In this document: piece after piece, positions 20,020 to 24,530 of the stretch
How the letters are laid out: the number at the start of each line of letters is the position of its first letter
Numbering within the stretch: the first letter of the stretch is position 1
Assembly (NCBI RefSeq): GCF_000485595.1
Contig: NW_014577342.1
Span: 148,501-173,030, forward strand
From: Priapulus caudatus
Lineage: Eukaryota > Priapulida > Priapulimorpha > Priapulimorphida > Priapulidae
Length of the DNA stretch: 24,530 nucleotides
Direction: 5' to 3'
The notes under the pieces: generated by a model
The model's database searches: none
Told to the model about the DNA's origin: nothing
What the model saw: only the letters and a program-made list of their open reading frames with translations
Made by a program: the position numbers and the translations under genes

Positions 20020-20158
20020 GATCTCCGTCGATCATTCTCAATCGATATGTGACTCGAACAGTTATCGATCACCGTCGACAGTCGTGATCTGTTTTGATCG
20101 AGATGGGACTCGATCGGTGATTGATCAGCATTGACAGTCGTGATCGGTTGTCGTCGAA
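20020..20158. repeat. Diverged GATC-rich tandem repeat, 2.5 copies
   Basis: Units begin GATCTCCGTCG (20020), GATCACCGTCGACAGTCGTG (20067) and GATCAGCATTGACAGTCGTG (20123). The full unit is about 47-56 bp and shares GTGACTCGA/GGGACTCGA and GATCGG words. Copies 2 and 3 are clearly more alike. Confidence 0.7.
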
Positions 20159-20473
20159 ACAGGCGCATATGCTCAGCAGCAGCAACGCGCACATGCACCG
20201 CATCGTGACCGGGCTGAAAGATAAACCGCTATATTAATTAAATATTTAATTAGTTCGCCCTCCAGGTTACCCGACAAGGGAAGCGCGCATGGGGCAGGTG
20301 GCCGATGAGGTATATCCGCGCTCATGCACCGAGGTTCAGTAATTAGTATGGACACTGATCGCAGGGCCTAAGCCATGTTGAAAACCACTGATGGCAGAAT
20401 GTCAGTTCGATGATCGAGCCGAGAATATGTGAGTACAGAGGCTGATACATCGTGCAGCAACATGGCGACCGTT
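20159..20473. other. Unique DNA, no gene recognised
   Basis: Short minus-strand frames (20173-20355, 20343-20642) have no recognisable domain. Confidence 0.35.
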
Positions 20474-20536
20474 GATTCGCGCTCGGCTGGCTACGCGACC
20501 CGTCGTTAATTATCGTTAAGCCAGCCGAGGCGAATC
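20474..20536. other. Near-perfect GC-rich hairpin, precursor-like
   Basis: The left arm GATTCGCGCTCGGCTGGCTA (20474-20493) pairs with the right arm TAAGCCAGCCGAGGCGAATC (20517-20536) apart from single-base bulges, around 23 bases. Four further pairs (ACCG with CGGT) are possible just outside. Size and bulged pairing resemble a small microRNA precursor. It could equally be the remnant of a tiny inverted-repeat transposon or an ordinary inverted repeat. No flanking duplication was found. Confidence 0.6.
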
Positions 20537-20711
20537 GCGCGGTTTGAAGCCGTTGTTTTCGCCGCTTACGCGCGCTTTGTCTAAACTTCGGATAATTGTG
20601 ACATGGGCTGCACACGGTTAGCTGTACGCGACACCGCCGCAATCATCGTTCTGTTGCGAACCGAGCGAGGAAAAAATCTGCTCGTCACTTCCATTCGCCG
20701 TTGCCGTCGCC

Positions 20712-20713
<2 letters not shown>

Positions 20714-20793
<80 letters not shown>
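20714..20793. repeat. Pure (CA)40 microsatellite
   Basis: Eighty bases of uninterrupted CA, the longest perfect dinucleotide run in the window. Likely length-polymorphic. His/Thr or Cys/Val frames through it are artefacts. Confidence 0.98.
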
Positions 20794-20794
<1 letters not shown>

Positions 20795-20886
20795 TTTCTA
20801 GATTGATGAGGCAGGTTGTTTTGTGTTAGCGGGTTGCATTCGAGTGCGGCGCGCATCTCAGCTCGCAATATCTAATGCTAAACACA

Positions 20887-20901
20887 CCGACAGGTGGCGC
20901 T
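20887..20901 (+). promoter_or_regulatory. Possible CTCF-type site
   Basis: CCGACAGGTGGCGCT contains AGGTGGCGC, the core of the CTCF-binding consensus in bilaterians. A single 9-base core occurs by chance at appreciable frequency, so this is only a pointer. It lies about 95 bp from the (CA)40 tract. Confidence 0.15.
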
Positions 20902-21353
20902 CACAATGTCCTCTCTCGCCCACTCGGGTGTCTCTCTTCCGGGCGTGATCGTACAATGCCTTTGTTGTCGTAGGGTGACCACGCCTCTCTCTAGATGAGC
21001 ATACTCAAATCGGGAAGTCGCACTGTCCCGGTCGGTCGTATATCTGAATTCGACACGGAGAGGTCGGGCGGAGATTGGTGTAAATGGACGAAACCAGCAG
21101 TGCATGATTAGCTGTGACAAATTCGGCCCGAGACGGAGAGTGGTACGAGCATAGGCAAGAGATCGCAGGCACGCAGTGTTGATACGCACAAATAATCATT
21201 AATTATACAGTGCTAATGGCTCCAACGATCCAAAAAAAGACAATCAAAGTTGTAGCGACGTGCCCGGATATCATTGGCGTGACCAGGCAAGCCAGCTTCC
21301 GAGCATAAGTCATCAAAAAACCGTCACCGTTCAAATAATGAGCGGTTGAAGCG
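20902..21353. other. Unique DNA, no gene recognised
   Basis: A 103-codon minus frame (20878-21189) without an ATG start is Arg/Thr-rich and unrecognised. It overlaps another minus frame in a second phase. Probably non-coding. Confidence 0.35.
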
Positions 21354-21629
21354 ATGTGTGGGTGGTTTACCCACAACCAACAACTGACGAATGACTATTT
21401 AAAACATTCTAGTTTATATTCCGAAAAGAGCGACACATATTTCGTCGCTCGTTTTCTGTACGGCAATACAGGGCAAACATGGCGGTGTGACGCAGACAAC
21501 GCGCGAAATGCAACGCCGTATATAATAGCTTCCCCGTGGCGATGTTTTAGCGACATTAGTCCTTTTACTCCAAAAGGCAACGCAGCTATAATTTACAACA
21601 ATTTTGCTAACTATTACAATAAATCATAA
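21354..21629 (+). CDS. Isolated small open frame, function unknown
   Basis: An ATG at 21354 opens 91 codons ending at TAA (21627-21629). The product (MCGWFTHNQQLTNDYLKHSS, later FLYGNTGQTWRCDADNARNA) is soluble, aromatic-rich and protein-like, with three Cys and no membrane segment. An AATAAA word at 21618-21623 overlaps the last codons. If that word acts as a polyadenylation signal the transcript would end just past the stop. An in-frame TGA at 21339-21341 precedes the ATG. No neighbouring gene or promoter is visible, and no family is recognised. A 61-codon minus-strand frame overlaps it. Confidence 0.25.
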   Translation: MCGWFTHNQQLTNDYLKHSSLYSEKSDTYFVARFLYGNTGQTWRCDADNARNATPYIIASPWRCFSDISPFTPKGNAAIIYNNFANYYNKS

Positions 21630-22017
21630 TATTATATCGCGTTTCTGCGGCTCTTACATTCAAGCTCGCCGATTCATGCTTGCGTTCGCTTCACAAGAAT
21701 ACGTTTAGGAGTACGAAGTAGTGAAGGCGCGCGTGAGCGATTACAAGGGACGGGTATGTAACGTTGAATGTGAAATGTTATTAGTTGCAAGAAGCAACCG
21801 CCGGCGTTGAGATTGTTTTAAAAACGGCTAATTTCGTTGTTGTACAAAACCGCTGTATCCTAGACTAGACTAAAAATAATTAAAACAACAAATTCATTAT
21901 TAGCAGCGTTTCTCTGTAATTACGGACAGTTACTAAACTATGCACACAGCATACACGCGTCATACGTATAGGCAGCGGTCGACAATACGCGCGCTGTGCA
22001 CGTGCTGCTGAGGTGAG
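21630..22017. other. Unique DNA, nothing recognised
   Basis: No open frame of note or repeat before the 40-bp inverted-repeat element. Confidence 0.45.
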
Positions 22018-22025
22018 GGTAACAT

Positions 22026-22065
22026 CAGAAGCTAATAATGACAAATTAGTCATTATTAGCTCTTG
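22026..22065. mobile_element. 40-bp minimal inverted-repeat element
   Basis: CAGAAGCTAATAATGAC (22026-22042) and GTCATTATTAGCTCTTG (22049-22065) are inverted, with 15 of 17 bases matching and the inner 13 bases perfect (the outer four hold the mismatches), around only 6 bases. They are flanked by GTAACAT (22019-22025 and 22066-22072). The direct repeat extends to GGTAACATC if shared end bases are counted. The ends resemble CAGGAGTGAATAATAATAG of the element at 1902-2007, and the duplication shares its GTANNAT pattern. It is therefore probably an internally deleted relative. No coding content. Confidence 0.65.
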
Positions 22066-22072
22066 GTAACAT

Positions 22073-22597
22073 CCATAGCCGATGTATCAATCTATTTCCT
22101 TTTTTTGTTTGGGCTGAAAGAGCTAAACACAAGCATAGGCAGTGCACGTGCAATGCACATGCGTAGCTGTGTAATTTTTAACTATATGCATTAGTAAAAA
22201 TATTAGCCTGAGTAATGACGGCGTTGCTTTTTTAATGGCATATTACTTCTTTGTGAATAATTAATGTTTGTTTTTGTACCAATGCATTCACACCATCTTT
22301 CATTTGGAACGAGATGTTTCTTATAATTCCTCTACACATCCCACACACATGCATGATGTACCCCACTTATACATATGTTTATGTATATAATTACATTCCT
22401 AACAGTAATTAATTAGCGAAAATAATCTTATTAATTAGCATCAGAACCTGCTTCATATACGCCAGTAGGGGTGAGCGTATATACCGCAACACGGACTAGA
22501 CGACCGGGTAGATGCAAGCCAAGCCTACCATTTTCATGACGTGTTCACATCCCAAACACACTCGTAAGCGTATAAACACACATAAAATTTCTTACTA
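22073..22597. other. Unique DNA, nothing recognised
   Basis: AT-rich, with no open frame of note and no repeat visible until the CA/CT cluster. Confidence 0.4.
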
Positions 22598-22711
22598 TTA
22601 TATTGACACATTTATATATATTATATAATATTATATTGACACATAATATAACACATATATACAAGCACTCTTACACACTCACACGTGCGCTTACACATTC
22701 ACACGCACGCG

Positions 22712-22766
<55 letters not shown>
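22598..22766. repeat. TA-rich direct repeat then (CA)n
   Basis: TATATTGACACA occurs twice (about 22600 and 22632) within TA-rich sequence. This is followed by ACAC/ACGC repeats and pure (CA)n at about 22720-22766. Confidence 0.9.
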
Positions 22767-22768
<2 letters not shown>

Positions 22769-22953
22769 GCTCTCTTTCTCTCCTCTCTCTCTCTCTCCTC
22801 TGTCTCTCTCTCGTCTCATCTCTCTCTCTCTTCGTCTTCTCTCTCTCCTCTCTCTCGTCTCTGCTCTCTTCTCTCTCTTCTCTTGCATCTCATCTTCGCT
22901 TCTCCTACTCTCTCTCTCTCTCTCTCCTCTCTACTCTCCTCTCCTCCTCTCTC

Positions 22954-23000
<47 letters not shown>
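22767..23000. repeat. 234-bp CT-rich polypyrimidine tract
   Basis: CT dinucleotides with CCT, CGT and CATC interruptions. It is almost entirely pyrimidine on plus and purine on minus. The last 30 bp (about 22970-23000) are pure CT. Leu/Ser frames on plus and Arg/Glu frames on minus come from the repeat. Confidence 0.95.
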
Positions 23001-23004
<4 letters not shown>

Positions 23005-23509
23005 CACGCACGCACACCCGCACGCTCGAGGAGAATTTGGCAGACGCTTTGACGCTTGCCTGTTACATAGATTTCATTGCGAGTACTGTCTATATGCTGA
23101 CCGGATATGTTAGGCATTATATAATAGTGAGTTGACATTGGCGTATAGATTTCATCGCCGCGAAAAAGTTGTATTTGTAGGACTATGCTGCAATTATGAA
23201 ATAGGCGCCCGTACTCATTGTGTGCCGACAGATATTTGCTCTATCGCAACTATAGGGTGTGAAGTCCCGAATCTCGTGTGTGCGTGGACAAATACCGATA
23301 CTCGTCTACATAGCTCTGCTGTCCCGGCGTTTACATGAGCATTTCGTCCTCAGCCTGACAACGTACAATATACAGCGGGAGCGCGGGCGAGGGTGCGGGC
23401 CCGTAGCGCGGAAGGCTCTCGTCGAAGCAAGTATATATATATATCGTAATAGCGTTCGAAATGTGAAGTGTTGAGCAGACAACATGTATTTGCGGTAGTA
23501 ATCACACGC
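23001..23509. other. Unique DNA, no gene recognised
   Basis: Short plus frames at 23132-23338 and 23259-23474 have no recognisable domain. A small (TA)n run lies at about 23432-23443. Confidence 0.4.
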
Positions 23510-23912
23510 ATGAGACACCCCCATGAGACACCGCCATGAGACATCCCCATGAGACACCCCCATGAGACATCCCCATGAGACACCCCTATGAGACACCCCC
23601 ATGAGACACCCCCATGAGACACCACCATGAGACACCCCCATGAGACACCCCCATGAGACACCCCCATGAGACACCCCCAAAAGACACCCCATGAGACACC
23701 CCCATGAGACAGCCCTATGAAACACCCCCATAAGACACCGCCATGAGACACCGCCATGAGACACCCCCATGAGACACCCCCAAAAGACACCCCCAAAAGA
23801 CACCCCCATGAGACAGCCCTATGAAACACCCCCATAAGACACCGCCATAAGACACCGCCATGAGACACCGCCATGAGACACCCCCATGAGACACCCGCAT
23901 GAGACGCCCCCA
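23510..23912. repeat. 13-bp minisatellite, about 31 copies
   Basis: The unit is ATGAGACACCCCC. Variants include ACACCGCC, ACATCCCC, ACAGCCCT, ATGAAAC, ATAAGAC and AAAAGAC. The period is almost unbroken at 13 bp, with one 12-bp copy near 23684. A variant-marked block of eight units is repeated 104 bp apart (23704 and 23808), showing a segmental duplication. The minus strand has all three phases open, each encoding the same rotating 13-residue pattern MGVSHGGVSWGCL. It is a consequence of a stop-free 13-bp unit, not evidence for a protein. Confidence 0.95.
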
Positions 23913-24158
23913 TCCCGCGTCCGCGCGCATGCTCAAGACGTAAAGCACACGGCTCATCTAGACGCAAACATTACGTGTCGGCGATTCGTGAAATCGTCGC
24001 CAAGAACTCGAACGCCTGGCGGTTCGTGGATATTTCCAGATTTTCGGTAAACCCGGTTAGCTTCAAGTGACGTCACACTCATTAACGAGGAATGAGTGGT
24101 GCGTAGACTGACGGATGCGAGGATCGGACAGCAGTTTCTGCAGTGTTGCACTCAGGGG
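23913..24158. other. Unique DNA leading into the triplet array
   Basis: On plus, one phase is open from 24096 (after TGA at 24093-24095) into the triplet array, with no ATG. TTTCTGCAG (24135-24143) is a weak acceptor-like word. A minus frame (23954-24151) has no known domain. Confidence 0.35.
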
Positions 24159-24530
24159 GGCAGCAGCAGTAGCGGCGGAGGCGGCGGTGGCGGCGGCGGC
24201 GGCGGTGGAGGCGGCAGCAGCAACAACAGCAGCAGCAACAACAGCTGCAGCAGCGGCGGCGGCGGGGGAGACGGAGACGGAGGCGGCAGCAACAACAGCA
24301 ACAGCAACAACAGCAACAGCAACAACAGGAACAGCGGCGGCGGAGGCGGAGGCGGAGACGGAGACGGCAGCAACAACAGGAACAGCGGCGGCGGAGGCGG
24401 AGACGGCAGCAACAACAGGAACAGCAGCGGCGGAGGCGGAGGCGGCAGCAACAACAGGAACAGCAGCGGCGGAGGCGGAGGCGGCAGCAACAACAGGAAC
24501 AGCGGAGGCGGAGGCGGAGACGGCAGCAAC
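24159..24530. repeat. GGC/AGC/AAC triplet array with 39-bp units, runs off window
   Basis: All units are multiples of three. From 24318 the sequence settles into units starting AGCAACAACAGGAACAGC at 24318, 24369, 24408, 24447, 24486 and 24525. The period is 39 bp, apart from a first unit of 51. In the plus phase of codon start 24159 it reads Ser-Asn-Asn-Arg-Asn-Ser followed by Gly runs with occasional Asp. The two other plus phases read Ala/Thr (open) and Gln/Arg (open after one TAG at about 24170), and a minus frame reads Pro/Leu. A low-complexity coding exon is possible in the Gly/Ser/Asn phase but cannot be told from non-coding repeat. Confidence 0.9.

Noticed and set aside
23510-23912. 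Possible CRISPR array or repeat protein
   Set aside because: The units are contiguous 13-mers with no spacers, in a eukaryotic context. The repeated peptide is forced by the DNA period.

Overview
This looks like nuclear DNA from an animal, most probably a marine-type invertebrate. There are no operons or ribosome-binding sites. CpG is not depleted. About a third of the window is simple or tandem repeat. Several small DNA-transposon-like elements are present, including a hAT-type element with a short palindromic GGGGGCATGCCCCC core. The species cannot be read from the sequence, and no complete gene with a recognisable domain was found.

Layout. 1-2.5 kb: mostly unique DNA with a 106-bp miniature inverted-repeat element (1902-2007). 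2.5-4.9 kb: a 20-bp tandem repeat, then GT/GTGC, CA, AT and TATGTACTATG-type tracts. 5056-6339: a large foldback element with long inverted arms and a 65-bp spacer. Its left arm has grown an internal tandem array, and a 280-bp hAT-type element with a perfect 8-bp target duplication is inserted 7-9 bp from its right end. 6.4-9.9 kb: mostly unique DNA with a few exon-like open stretches (6432-6534, 6556-6730, 8061-8264 minus, 8505-8750). 9955-12800: a 2.8-kb chain of simple repeats (GTGTTTATGC, then GGAT, GATA and GA) with strong strand asymmetry. This creates a spurious 748-codon minus-strand reading frame. 12.8-18.6 kb: unique DNA holding a short exon candidate (14197-14268 minus), a 352-bp modular inverted-repeat element flanked by a 13-bp direct repeat (15274-15625), and a CpG-rich block with a TATA/initiator pair (17932-17966). 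18.9-22.1 kb: a 36-bp AT-rich satellite, a GATC-rich diverged tandem repeat, a precursor-like hairpin (20474-20536), a pure (CA)40 tract, an isolated open frame (21354-21629) and a 40-bp element related to the one at 1902. 22.6-24.5 kb: CA/CT tracts, a 13-bp minisatellite of about 31 copies, and a GGC/AGC/AAC triplet array that runs off the window in 39-bp units.

The window reads as an intergenic or intronic region dominated by tandem repeats and non-autonomous transposons. All coding calls are low-confidence exon candidates. The best-supported observations are structural: the nested foldback/hAT pair, two related tiny elements sharing a GTANNAT duplication pattern, the modular 15.3-15.6 kb element, and the repeat architectures.
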